38,073 nt of DNA from Butyrivibrio sp. NC3005. Its GTDB lineage: Bacteria; Bacillota; Clostridia; Lachnospirales; Lachnospiraceae. Within the stretch, counting starts at the first letter, position 1. The number at the start of each line of letters is the position of its first letter. The stretch lies in NCBI RefSeq assembly GCF_000424545.1, contig NZ_AUKC01000039.1, forward strand, positions 1 to 38,073, given 5' to 3'. The translations under genes were made by a program, and so were the position numbers. The notes under the pieces were generated by a model, which saw only the letters and a program-made list of their open reading frames with translations, was not told the DNA's origin and did no database searches. Positions 25,882 through 34,237 of this stretch are shown here, piece after piece.

Positions 25882-27561
25882 ATGTTGGAAAGAGATGAAC
25901 GAGCATTGTTTATCGCGAAAGAAATGGTAAAGATACCAAGTATAAATTCTACTGGAGGAGAGAAGAATATAGGAGACTTTCTTGAACACCTTTTTATGAC
26001 AATGCCATATTTTGTAAAGCATCCAGATCAGTTATCTATAAAAGAATTAAAAAATGATTCTCTACATAGAAAAAATGTGATGGCTCTTATAATAGGTGAA
26101 AAAGAATACAGAAGCGAAACACTTGTATTGCATGGCCATACAGATACAGTTGGAGTAGAAGATTTTGGAAGCTTAAAAGAATATGCTTTTTCGCCGGACA
26201 TTCTTGTAGAGAAATTAAAAGAGCTTGATTTGCCTGAAGATATTCGAAAAGATTTAGAGTCTGGAGAATATATGTTCGGGAGAGGAAGCTGTGATATGAA
26301 AAGCGGAGATGCTGTATTCATTTCGCTTATAGAATGGCTTGTTCATAATATTTCTAAGCTTTCTGGAAATATTCTTTTATCTCTTAATCCTGTAGAGGAA
26401 AATCTTCATACAGGAGTCATCGAAGGTCTTGATACGCTTTTAGAGTGGAAGGAAAAATACAAACTAAAATACCAAATGGCTATAAATAATGATTATACTT
26501 GCCCTTTATATGACAATGACAAGAAAATCACCATGTATACAGGAGTTGTAGGCAAGCTTCTTCCCTGTTTTTATATTCAGGGAAAAGAAACTCATGTTGG
26601 TCAGTGTTTTGAAGGACTTGATGCTTCTTATACTGCGGCAAGACTAGTAGAGAAAATTCATTTGAATATGGATTTTAGTGATATAGTTCTTGGCGAAGCA
26701 TCCATGCCACCTTCTGTTTTAAAAATGAAAGACTTAAAACCTTGGTACAACGTTCAAACTGCAAAAGATGCGCTCGTTTATTTTAACTACTTTGTACATA
26801 ATGCAGAAATTGATAAGATTACAGATAAACTCGTCGAGGCTGCAAGGAAAGCTTTAGAAGATACCAGAATTAAAGTAGAGAATATGGCAGCAGAATACTA
26901 TGAAAACAGCTATCTTTATTTGAAAAATGCTGATAAAAATATTTCAAGTACACCTAGAACCAACGACAGTAAAGGAGTTTTGTTATATGAAGAACTGGTA
27001 GACATGGTTAGAGAAAAAACAATGCTTTCTATGGAGAAGATAAAAAGCATAGAGGCTGGAATTAACTCTAAGGAAAGAGCAAAGAAAACAGATTTAAGAG
27101 AAATTCCTATTGCAGTAATTAAATATTTTCTTGGGCTTTTGGGAATAAATGATTCTGTAATAGTTCTTTATTTTGCACCGCCTTACTGTCCTCACAATAT
27201 GCTTCAAAAAGATTGCAGTTTCTTAGAAAATGATTTGAAAGAGATTACTTTAAAGGTCGCAAAAGATGCGAATGTCGAGTATAGATTCATGCATTTTTTT
27301 CCGAGTCTTTCGGATAGTAGCTATTTGAAGATAGATGATTCTGATAAATCACTTACGAAACTTAAAAATAACTTTCCTATGATGGAGCAGTTATACCCGC
27401 TTCCAATAGAAAAAATAAAAAAATTAAATATACCTTCAGTCGATTTTGGATGTTATGGGAAAGATGCACATAAGTGGACTGAAAGAGTAAATATACCTTA
27501 TACCTTCGAAGTTCTTCCGCATTTATTGAAAGAAACTTTGAAACATTTTAAATATATTTAA
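25882..27561 (+). CDS. M20-family metallopeptidase, RocB-like
   Basis: The 559-residue protein matches the unusually long RocB branch of the M20 family. Metal-site motifs are visible: LHGHTDTV (His86, Asp88), GRGSCDMKSG (Asp138, bridging) and SLNPVEEN (catalytic and metal Glu172/173). RocB lies in arginine degradation loci of Bacillus, but its reaction is not established. M20 relatives cleave peptides, N-acyl, N-carbamoyl or amidino groups. The start is ATG 25882 after GAGAGGAAG. The next enzyme begins 12 bases after its stop. It may release the amino acid acted on by the following enzymes, for example from a dipeptide or acyl form. Confidence 0.85.
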   Translation: MLERDERALFIAKEMVKIPSINSTGGEKNIGDFLEHLFMTMPYFVKHPDQLSIKELKNDSLHRKNVMALIIGEKEYRSETLVLHGHTDTVGVEDFGSLKEYAFSPDILVEKLKELDLPEDIRKDLESGEYMFGRGSCDMKSGDAVFISLIEWLVHNISKLSGNILLSLNPVEENLHTGVIEGLDTLLEWKEKYKLKYQMAINNDYTCPLYDNDKKITMYTGVVGKLLPCFYIQGKETHVGQCFEGLDASYTAARLVEKIHLNMDFSDIVLGEASMPPSVLKMKDLKPWYNVQTAKDALVYFNYFVHNAEIDKITDKLVEAARKALEDTRIKVENMAAEYYENSYLYLKNADKNISSTPRTNDSKGVLLYEELVDMVREKTMLSMEKIKSIEAGINSKERAKKTDLREIPIAVIKYFLGLLGINDSVIVLYFAPPYCPHNMLQKDCSFLENDLKEITLKVAKDANVEYRFMHFFPSLSDSSYLKIDDSDKSLTKLKNNFPMMEQLYPLPIEKIKKLNIPSVDFGCYGKDAHKWTERVNIPYTFEVLPHLLKETLKHFKYI

Positions 27562-27573
27562 AGAGGAGAAGAG

Positions 27574-28410
27574 ATGTTTGTAAAAAATGGAACAGGTATC
27601 CTGAAAAAAGTGCTTGTAAGCAGACCAAGTTATTTAAAGCCTGCACCTATAAATGAAATTGCTAAAAAGTGGAAAGACACCACTATGGATATAGAACTTA
27701 TGGAGAAAGAACATAAGATTCTGACAGATACCTATAAGGCTGAAGGAGTTGAAGTAGAATATCTTGAAGCTGATAGTGATAGACCTAACAGTGTTTTTTC
27801 CAGAGATTTTGGAGGATGTGTAAAAGAAGGCTACATACTTGGAAAATTCAAGTTGGACATGCGATACAAAGAGCATGTGGATTATGAAAAAAGAATGGAA
27901 GAACTTGGAATACCATGTATTGCAAAAGTTGAAAAAGGACTTTTTGAAGGCGGAGATTTCATGTTCATGAATGAAAAGCTTATTGCAATAGGAATGGCTG
28001 ATCGAAGTAACAAAGAAGGTGTGGAAGAAATTAAAAAAAATCTGGAGCCATTAGGGTATGAAATTGTTCCGGTTTTTTTGAATCCAGCCTATCTTCATTT
28101 AGATATGTGTTTTAACCTTGTTGATGATCATCTAGCAGTTACTTATGCAGAAGGACTTCCAAAGAATTTCAGAAAACTATTGAAAGATTTAGATATTGAC
28201 CTTATAGAAGTTGAGGAAAAAGATATTTTTCTTCATGGATGTAATCTTCAGGCACTTGGAGATAATAGAGTTTTATCTCTTTCTAGAAATATAGAGGTTA
28301 ATAAGAAACTTGAAGATCATGGAATGAAAGTAATCAAACTTCCAATAACAGAGATACTTAAAGCAGGTGGCGGTCCTCATTGTATGACTTTTCCGCTAAT
28401 AAGAGAATAG
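27574..28410 (+). CDS. Arginine deiminase / dimethylarginine hydrolase-like enzyme
   Basis: The 278-residue member of the guanidino-modifying superfamily (amidinotransferase fold) has every catalytic element visible: VFSRDFG (R77, D78), FEGGDF (E125, D128), LHLDMCF (His175) and GGGPHCMTFPL with nucleophile Cys270 near the C-terminus. The HLD and GGGP-x-CMT motifs resemble arginine deiminase, but the length is that of dimethylarginine dimethylaminohydrolase (deiminase is about 400). It should hydrolyse the guanidino group of arginine or a derivative, giving citrulline or an analogue. The start is ATG 27574 after AAGAGGAGAAG. Next to a RocB-like gene, an arginine-type substrate is likely. Confidence 0.85.
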   Translation: MFVKNGTGILKKVLVSRPSYLKPAPINEIAKKWKDTTMDIELMEKEHKILTDTYKAEGVEVEYLEADSDRPNSVFSRDFGGCVKEGYILGKFKLDMRYKEHVDYEKRMEELGIPCIAKVEKGLFEGGDFMFMNEKLIAIGMADRSNKEGVEEIKKNLEPLGYEIVPVFLNPAYLHLDMCFNLVDDHLAVTYAEGLPKNFRKLLKDLDIDLIEVEEKDIFLHGCNLQALGDNRVLSLSRNIEVNKKLEDHGMKVIKLPITEILKAGGGPHCMTFPLIRE

Positions 28411-28419
28411 GAGTAAAAA

Positions 28420-29499
28420 ATGAGTTATTTTTTCTTGGATGAATACGAACACATGGAACCTTATGTTCCGGGCGAAATGCCAAAAGATAGAGAATATCTT
28501 AAATTAAATGCAAACGAGTCGTCATATCCTCCGTCACCAAAAGTGATTGAGGTTATGAATAAAGCGGAAGTAAAAGCAATGTCACACTATTCAGATCCTC
28601 ATTGTATGGAGCTTCGCAAGGCGATAGGAGATGAGTATGGATTTCCAAAAGAGCAGGTTTTTGTAGGAAATGGAGCAGATGAAGTACTTGGATTTTGTAT
28701 GATGAGCTTTTTTAAACCGGGAATGAAAGTCTGTTTTCCTGACATAACTTATGATTTTTATCGAACCTATGCGACTACGTATCGTTTGGATTTTCATCAG
28801 TTTCCTCTTACAGATGATTTAAGTGTAAATGTTGAAGATTACATATATACAGACAGAGATGTTATTTTGGCGAATCCTAATAATCCAACAGGAAAAGCCA
28901 TAAGTACATATGATATCGAACGTATCGTTTCTCAGAATCCCAAGAGAATGGTTATCATTGACGAAGCATATGTTGATTATGGAAATGAATCCTGCGTAGA
29001 ACTTGTAAGAAAGTACAACAACCTTGTGGTTATACAAACATTTTCCAAGTCAAGGAACATGCCAGGGGCAAGAATTGGATTTGCGATATCTTCTGCAGAT
29101 ATCATTAATGACATGAATAAGATTAAATTTGCTTTTAATCCTTTTAATATGAGCACTTTAGCAATTGTTGGAGGGGCAGCAGCTATAAGAGATAAAGAAT
29201 ATTTTCACAAATGTATAGAAAAAGTTGAAGAAGTTAGAGAAGAATTCGAAGACGAACTTGAAGAAATGGGATTTGGAGTGATTCGAACAACAACAAATTT
29301 TGCATTTTTCCATTGCCCGGATGTTCCGGCGACTATTTTATGCAAGGAGTTAAAGAAAAGAGGAATACTTGTTCGCCATTATAATGACGAACGAATAAAT
29401 GATTATCTTAGAATTACTATAGGAACAAGAGAGGAAATGCGTAGAGTATTAGTGCAGTTAAATAGTATTAGGGAGAGTGTTTATGATTGTGCTGGCTAG
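28420..29499 (+). CDS. HisC-like class I/II aminotransferase
   Basis: The 359-residue PLP enzyme of the histidinol-phosphate aminotransferase subgroup has LKLNANESSYPPSP near the N-terminus, NPNNPTG (N154), DEAYVDY (D181) and the PLP lysine K210 in TFSKSRNMPGARIGFA. The start is ATG 28420, 9 bases after the deiminase-like gene, with AGGAG upstream. No other his genes are present, so a role in histidine synthesis is unlikely. HisC-like enzymes accept many amino acids. Placed between a deiminase-like enzyme and a 2-hydroxyacid dehydrogenase, it probably makes a 2-oxo acid from the imported amino acid or its hydrolysis product. Confidence 0.88.
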   Translation: MSYFFLDEYEHMEPYVPGEMPKDREYLKLNANESSYPPSPKVIEVMNKAEVKAMSHYSDPHCMELRKAIGDEYGFPKEQVFVGNGADEVLGFCMMSFFKPGMKVCFPDITYDFYRTYATTYRLDFHQFPLTDDLSVNVEDYIYTDRDVILANPNNPTGKAISTYDIERIVSQNPKRMVIIDEAYVDYGNESCVELVRKYNNLVVIQTFSKSRNMPGARIGFAISSADIINDMNKIKFAFNPFNMSTLAIVGGAAAIRDKEYFHKCIEKVEEVREEFEDELEEMGFGVIRTTTNFAFFHCPDVPATILCKELKKRGILVRHYNDERINDYLRITIGTREEMRRVLVQLNSIRESVYDCAG

Positions 29500-30469
29500 T
29501 GATTATAAAGAACAGTTGTTAAAAAGCTACGATACCACAAAAGATTCTCTAATACGTGCGTTAAATAGTGAGGAGTTAACGCCAGTTAGTTTTTATGTTG
29601 AACCTTATGATACCCCAAAGTTTTGGGATATATTAAGTAAGGCGGATGGACTTATAACAGCCTTTCTTCCAATTAATGAGAATTTTTTGGAGAAAGCCCC
29701 CAAGCTAAAAGCGATTTCTGTAAATGCAACAGGATATAGCACTCTAGATATGGAAGCTTTAACAAAACATGGAGTAATGATGCGGCATATAACTTCCTAT
29801 TGTACAAGAGAAGTCGCTGAACATGCAATTGCAATGATGCTTTCCTTAAATAAGAACTTTTTGCAATACAGCTATGAAATAAACTCACTTAAAAAGTGGA
29901 AGTACATGGATCTTTCTCCTCGAAGAACAGTTAACCATTTAACACTAACGATTTTTGGACTTGGACAAATAGGTAAAATGACAGCATCTCTTGCAAATGC
30001 ACTCGGAATGAAAGTGCAAGCATTTGATCCATATGTTGATAGAAGCACTGCACAAAAAAATAATGTTGATCTTGTAGATTTAATCACAGCTCTTGAGACT
30101 TCTGATGTGATAATTAACCATATGGTATTAACGGATTCTAATAGGAATTTTTTTAATGAAGATTTTTTTGTCAGACTAAAGAAAAGACCTATATTTATAA
30201 ATGTTGGAAGAGGGAAAAGCGTAGATGAAAAGGCGCTTTTATCTGCCTTGGAGAAAGAATATATCTATGCAGTTGGTCTTGATGTGCTTGAAAGTGAAGA
30301 CCCTGATATGAATAATTGCCCGTTTACAGGAATGAAAAATGTACTTCTAACCCCACATAGCGCTTTTTATTCAGAAGAGTCTAATAGAGCATTAGAAGAA
30401 ATAAGCGGAGAAAATATGGGGATTATGTTAAAAGAATTATCAAAGAGCTTTTCCAGAGAAAACAAATGA
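29483..30469 (+). CDS. D-isomer-specific 2-hydroxyacid dehydrogenase
   Basis: The 328-residue protein has the NAD-binding loop FGLGQIGKM (159-164), the substrate Arg243 in NVGRGKSVDE, Glu270 in GLDVLESEDP and catalytic His292 in LTPHSAF, so the full Arg-Glu-His set is present. It should reduce a 2-oxo acid to the D-2-hydroxy acid with NADH. The start is ATG 29483 after AGGGAGAG, overlapping the aminotransferase gene by 17 bases. The pair suggests that the aminotransferase product is its substrate, a reductive step that would recycle NADH. Serine or phosphoglycerate metabolism is possible but less consistent with the neighbours. Confidence 0.88.
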   Translation: MIVLASDYKEQLLKSYDTTKDSLIRALNSEELTPVSFYVEPYDTPKFWDILSKADGLITAFLPINENFLEKAPKLKAISVNATGYSTLDMEALTKHGVMMRHITSYCTREVAEHAIAMMLSLNKNFLQYSYEINSLKKWKYMDLSPRRTVNHLTLTIFGLGQIGKMTASLANALGMKVQAFDPYVDRSTAQKNNVDLVDLITALETSDVIINHMVLTDSNRNFFNEDFFVRLKKRPIFINVGRGKSVDEKALLSALEKEYIYAVGLDVLESEDPDMNNCPFTGMKNVLLTPHSAFYSEESNRALEEISGENMGIMLKELSKSFSRENK

Positions 30470-31407
30470 TATTGTTAAGACAGATGATTATTTTGATGGT
30501 TCTTATGCTGACAGGATTTTTGTGTAGAAAACTTAAAGTCCTTGGTAAGGAAGCGTTCAAACCGTTGTCTGTTCTTGTGACTTTATTGGCAAACCCAGCG
30601 CTAATATTATATTCAAGTTTAGAAAATGTTCTTACCATTTCTACATTTGAACTTTTAAAAGTAGTCGCTTTTTCCTTTTTGGTGTATGCGTGTCTTCTTT
30701 TTGCCAGTAAAATAGCAGCTTTCTTTATGGTAAAACAAAAAAGTATGCGGAATTTATATGTGCTTATGCTAGCTTTTTCAAATATAGGTTTTATGGGAAT
30801 TCCGCTTGTTAAAATGGCTTATGGAGCAAAAGAATTGTTCTATATGACTGTTTTTCAGATGCCATATGATTTGCTTATTTATACCTATGGTGTATATCTA
30901 ATAAGCAAAAATGATGAAAGACACTCAAAAGGAAAATGTCAGTTAAAGAGTTTTGCTATTAAGCTCATAAATCCTGGAAGTATTGCTGCTGTAGGTGCTG
31001 TTATTATCTATATTTTTCATATAGATTTTCCTCTCGTTTTATCAGAACCTTTGAAAATGCTTGGAAATATAGCGTCTCCTATATCAATGATGGTAATTGG
31101 TGCATCTTTTTATGATATCAGATTAAAAGATTTTTTGATTAATTATGAGTTGTTGTTTTTTTCTGTAATTAAGCTTATTGTTCTTCCAGCGCTTTTGGTA
31201 ATTATATTTTGTCAATGCGATATAAGCGTTGAGATGCTCCATGTATGCCTTATAGTCTTTTGTGCACCTGTTGGAAGCATGGTAGTAATGTTTTCACAGC
31301 AATATGAAAATAATCAGGAATTAGCCAATAAAAGCGTTGCTTTTACTACGCTTTTATCGGTTATTACCATTCCTGTAATGCAGAGTATTCTAGAAATAAT
31401 CCGATAA
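30466..31407 (+). CDS. AEC-family (auxin efflux carrier-type) permease
   Basis: The 313-residue membrane protein has about nine or ten hydrophobic segments, with the N-terminal MLTGFLCRK, the ANPALILYSS stretch and C-terminal CAPVGSMVVMF typical of the AEC family (PF03547). Bacterial members move malate, lactate-like hydroxy acids or malonate. It overlaps the dehydrogenase gene by four bases (ATGA), so it is tightly coupled. I infer that it exports the 2-hydroxy acid made by the preceding enzyme, or exchanges it. It is the last gene before a strong terminator. Confidence 0.88.
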   Translation: MILLRQMIILMVLMLTGFLCRKLKVLGKEAFKPLSVLVTLLANPALILYSSLENVLTISTFELLKVVAFSFLVYACLLFASKIAAFFMVKQKSMRNLYVLMLAFSNIGFMGIPLVKMAYGAKELFYMTVFQMPYDLLIYTYGVYLISKNDERHSKGKCQLKSFAIKLINPGSIAAVGAVIIYIFHIDFPLVLSEPLKMLGNIASPISMMVIGASFYDIRLKDFLINYELLFFSVIKLIVLPALLVIIFCQCDISVEMLHVCLIVFCAPVGSMVVMFSQQYENNQELANKSVAFTTLLSVITIPVMQSILEIIR

Positions 31408-31421
31408 AAGAGATAGATATT

Positions 31422-31470
31422 AAAAAGCTGTTTAAGACTATTGAGAATAGATGTCTTAAGCAGCTTTTTT
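31422..31470 (+). terminator. Terminator of the amino-acid cluster
   Basis: The 17-bp stem AAAAAGCTGTTTAAGAC/GTCTTAAGCAGCTTTTT contains one G-U pair and ends in a T-run. It also has an A-run on the left, so it may act on both strands. Confidence 0.9.
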
Positions 31471-31534
31471 AGTTACTTCCTGATAACTGTAATCACTTAG
31501 TTGTCTATGTTGGTAGAAAAATTTATGAAAGTAG

Positions 31535-31585
31535 TTGACATTGTTATATCACTAGTGTACTATTTATATAGTACACTAGTGATAT
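31535..31585 (+). promoter_or_regulatory. ytrA-type promoter with overlapping 40-bp palindromic operator
   Basis: TTGACA (31535-31540), a 17-base spacer and TACTAT (31558-31563) form the promoter. A perfect inverted repeat with 17-base arms (31546-31562 and 31569-31585) and a 6-base centre covers the -10. Its inner part, AGTGTAC...GTACACT, resembles the operator bound by YtrA regulators in Bacillus. Binding would block the promoter, giving autorepression of regulator and transporter. Confidence 0.8.
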
Positions 31586-31604
31586 ACAAATAGGAGCAAA
31601 AATT

Positions 31605-31970
31605 ATGAAGTTTAATCCAAATGCACCAATTTATTTACAGGTTATTGATGCTCTCAAGCTTGATATTATAAATGGTCGGCTTAGCCCTGGTGAAAAACTT
31701 CCATCGGGTAGGGATTTAGCAGTACGCTATACAATAAACCCTAATACTGCTGCAAGAGTCTACCAGGAGCTTGAACGTCAGGGAATTTGCTTTACTAAGA
31801 GAGGCATGGGAACATTTGTGACAAATGATGCAGATAGAATATCTGAATGCCGCAATCAAATGGCAAAAGAAGTGCTGGATACTTTTCTTGTTAGTATGAA
31901 GGAACTTAATATTTCCAAAGATAAAGCTATCGAGATGATTAATGAATCTGATGATATATGGATGATTTAG
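31605..31970 (+). CDS. GntR-family regulator, YtrA subfamily
   Basis: The 121-residue protein has an N-terminal winged helix (PIYLQVIDALKLDIINGRLSPGEKLPS, then NPNTAARVYQELERQG and the wing KRGMGTFV) and only about 45 further residues, the small dimerisation tail of the YtrA subfamily. The start is ATG 31605 after AGGAGC. It lies next to an ABC transporter and behind a perfect palindrome, the usual YtrA layout. It most likely represses its own operon until cell-wall stress or a cationic antimicrobial is sensed. Confidence 0.92.
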   Translation: MKFNPNAPIYLQVIDALKLDIINGRLSPGEKLPSGRDLAVRYTINPNTAARVYQELERQGICFTKRGMGTFVTNDADRISECRNQMAKEVLDTFLVSMKELNISKDKAIEMINESDDIWMI

Positions 31971-31981
31971 GAGGAGCTAGT

Positions 31982-32674
31982 ATGTTAGAAAGTATTAACG
32001 TAACCAAGAAATTTTTGAACAAAACAGCAGTGGAAGATGTCACAATGACTTTGGAAAAAGGGCATATTTACGCAATCCTTGGACCTAACGGCAGTGGTAA
32101 AACAACTTGGATGAAAATGGTGGCAGGACTTATCAAACCGACTTCTGGAACCATCAGGCTTGATGGTAAAGAAATCGACATCCAAAGCAGGAAAGAAATT
32201 GCGTATATGTCCACAGAACCATATTTTTATGATTGGATGACTATTAAAGATGTTGGAAAATACTATAATGATTTCTTTGAAGATTTTTCTATGGAGAGAT
32301 TTGCTTATCTTGTAAATGAAATGTCTCTTGAAATGAACCTGAAATTAAAGACTCTTTCATCTGGAATGATGGCTAAACTTAAGATAGCGGCCACAATGGC
32401 TCGCGATGCCAAAATCTATATGTTGGATGAACCATTAAATGGAATTGATCTTATTGCAAGAGATGAAGTTATGAAGACAATTATTACTTATGCAAATGAA
32501 GACAAGATGCTTATTGTTTCCAGTCACCTAGTTGAAGAGCTCGAAATGATTGTTGATACAGCTATTTTTATAAAAAATGCTAGATTACAGGGAATATATG
32601 GACTTGAAAGTCTTAGGATAAATGAAGGTATTTCTATTGCAGATAAGTATCGCGAAGTTTATGGTAAGTGTTGA
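31982..32674 (+). CDS. ABC transporter ATPase (YtrB/BcrA-like)
   Basis: The 230-residue ATPase has Walker A GPNGSGKTT (34-42), a signature that departs from consensus (LSSGMMAKL), Walker B IYMLDEPLNGID and the H-loop SSHLVEE. The start is ATG 31982 directly after AGGAGGAGC; an in-frame ATG at 31958 overlaps the regulator and is less likely. It works with the permease encoded 13 bases downstream. The family includes bacitracin-type resistance and acetoin-linked YtrB transporters; the cargo is unknown. Confidence 0.9.
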   Translation: MLESINVTKKFLNKTAVEDVTMTLEKGHIYAILGPNGSGKTTWMKMVAGLIKPTSGTIRLDGKEIDIQSRKEIAYMSTEPYFYDWMTIKDVGKYYNDFFEDFSMERFAYLVNEMSLEMNLKLKTLSSGMMAKLKIAATMARDAKIYMLDEPLNGIDLIARDEVMKTIITYANEDKMLIVSSHLVEELEMIVDTAIFIKNARLQGIYGLESLRINEGISIADKYREVYGKC

Positions 32675-32687
32675 AGGAGGCATAAAA

Positions 32688-33437
32688 ATGGGAAAGCTTT
32701 TAAAATATGAACTTAGAAAATCATTAGGTGTAAAAGGTGTTGTCCTTGTTATTTCATGTATTTTTGAATTATTGTTTTTGATAGGTCTATATTCATCCAA
32801 GGAAACGCTGATTCCAATAGGTATAACACTTTTATATTTTGATGCGTTTATTTCAGTTGTAGTCATGGGAATTGCGAGCATCAGACTTCTCCATAATGAT
32901 TTGAATACCAAGCAAAGTTATATGCTTTTTATGACTCCTAATAGTAGTTATAAAATTTTAGGAGCGAAAGTTATAGAAAGCTTCATGTCAATTTTAATTG
33001 CAGGGGTATTTTTTACATCACTGGGTTTTTTGGATTTTACTCTTTTGATTGCTCAAAATGGAGGTTTTAAAGAAGCATTTGATTTTATATATACAGCGTA
33101 TCAAAAGATTTTTGAAATTGAAATTAATCCTTCAGATGTTATAAGTGTAATTGCACTTTTACTTATATCATGGTTTTACTTTATAACCGTTGCATACCTA
33201 GCCCAGGTTATTTCAGCAACATTTCTTAATGGAAGAAAGTTTAATGGAATTATCAGCTTTTTTATTGGTTTGGCAATCATAATCCTAGAAGAATATGCTG
33301 TTAACAATTTTGTTTCCATTTCTGCTACAGGTTCTGTTATTAATCATAACATTCTTCAAGGCGTAGTGTATTTGACACTTGCTGGCATTACTTATGCTGT
33401 TACAGCATGGATTATGGATAATAAGCTTTCAGTTTAA
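32688..33437 (+). CDS. ABC-2-type permease partner of the YtrB-like ATPase
   Basis: The 249-residue membrane protein has about six hydrophobic segments, a basic N-terminus (MGKLLKYELRKSLG) typical of ABC-2 permeases and no ATPase motif. The start is ATG 32688 behind GAAGGAGG; the frame is open back to 32622 but that lies inside the ATPase gene. It should dimerise to form the channel for the ATPase encoded just upstream. A terminator follows. Confidence 0.82.
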   Translation: MGKLLKYELRKSLGVKGVVLVISCIFELLFLIGLYSSKETLIPIGITLLYFDAFISVVVMGIASIRLLHNDLNTKQSYMLFMTPNSSYKILGAKVIESFMSILIAGVFFTSLGFLDFTLLIAQNGGFKEAFDFIYTAYQKIFEIEINPSDVISVIALLLISWFYFITVAYLAQVISATFLNGRKFNGIISFFIGLAIIILEEYAVNNFVSISATGSVINHNILQGVVYLTLAGITYAVTAWIMDNKLSV

Positions 33438-33471
33438 AAAATTTGATGTATAATATTTAATGTGACTTATT

Positions 33472-33506
33472 AAGGTTTTCTACTTATTATTAGTAGAAAA
33501 CCTTTT
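33472..33506 (+). terminator. Terminator of the ytrA-type operon
   Basis: A perfect 13-bp stem AAGGTTTTCTACT/AGTAGAAAACCTT, loop TATTATT, followed by only a short T-run. Confidence 0.75.
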
Positions 33507-33572
33507 GATATGTGAATTTGGAACCTGTATTGTTTCATAGAAGTAGTTGTTTGAGGTGAAAGGAAAAGTTTT

Positions 33573-33839
33573 ATGGGCGGATTGGGTATTTTGATAATAA
33601 TGTTTCTTATGGGTTTGATTATGCTGGCGCTTATAGCAGCCGCTGCGATACTTGTTGGGATTTTCTTTACAAGCCTTATTGGAGGAATTGTTTTAGTACT
33701 TACAGGAAAGCATTTTTCAGGAAATGCCAAAAGAAAACTAATAAGCAGGATATGTTTTATTGTTGGGGCAATCTTATTAATACTAGCAGGTAGTTCTATA
33801 GGCGTTTTGTATGAAATAGTAGCAAAATTATTTGTATGA
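33573..33839 (+). CDS. Small membrane protein of unknown function
   Basis: The 88-residue protein is very hydrophobic, with two or three membrane helices (about 3-26, 28-45, 58-80) and a short basic loop (GNAKRKLISR) between them. The start is ATG 33573 with GAAAGGAAA upstream. No family is recognised. It stands between two terminated operons and may have its own promoter. The ordered hydrophobic pattern makes a real gene likely. Confidence 0.55.
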   Translation: MGGLGILIIMFLMGLIMLALIAAAAILVGIFFTSLIGGIVLVLTGKHFSGNAKRKLISRICFIVGAILLILAGSSIGVLYEIVAKLFV

Positions 33840-33973
33840 TGATATGTAAAGCTGATAGCGATTGTTTGTTACGATACACGTTTTTATGGCTTTGTATAGT
33901 CTTTTAGTTGAAAAACCGTTGTTTAGTTTGTAAGAGTATCAACCTTAAACAAAACCAGTAATAAATATTTTGC

Positions 33974-34001
33974 TTGCATTTTTCTGAAAAGTGATTAAAA
34001 T
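33974..34001 (+). promoter_or_regulatory. Candidate promoter of the thi operon
   Basis: TTGCAT (33974-33979), a 16-base spacer, then TAAAAT (33996-34001), about 45 bases before the riboswitch. The rest of 33840-34045 holds no gene that I can see. Confidence 0.4.
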
Positions 34002-34045
34002 GTGTATATAAGTGCAAAAATAAATGCACATTATTTAAAACTAAA

Positions 34046-34131
34046 TAAACGGGAGCTTGTTGACAGGCTGAGAGGAAGGTGTGACCTTCGACCGAGAACC
34101 TGATTTGGATAATGCCAACGTAGGGATGCCT
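34046..34131 (+). ncRNA. TPP riboswitch (THI element)
   Basis: The conserved elements are in order: ACGGGAG, CTGAGA (34068-34073), a variable hairpin AAGGTGTGACCTT, GAGAACCTGAT, GGATAATGCC and CGTAGGGA (34119-34126). The usual CTGG/CCAG pair appears here as TTGG/CCAA, a compensatory change that keeps the helix. It binds thiamine pyrophosphate and controls the thi genes downstream through the terminator at 34155. Confidence 0.95.
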
Positions 34132-34154
34132 AGATTTATTGGAATGCTTATTAC

Positions 34155-34186
34155 GCGGAGTGCCCAGATTGGGTGCTCCGCTTTTT
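34155..34186 (+). terminator. Riboswitch-controlled terminator
   Basis: GCGGAGTGCCC pairs with GGGTGCTCCGC (two G-U pairs), then five T. It lies 24 bases after the TPP aptamer and before thiE, so TPP binding probably favours this stem and stops transcription. Confidence 0.88.
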
Positions 34187-34237
34187 GGCGTGTACATGCA
34201 AAATCAGGAGAATTCAGGAGGAGAACAGAAAAAAACA

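Noticed and set aside
28420..29499. Histidine biosynthesis role (hisC) for the aminotransferase
   Set aside because: No other his genes are nearby and the gene is embedded between a deiminase-like and a 2-hydroxyacid dehydrogenase gene.
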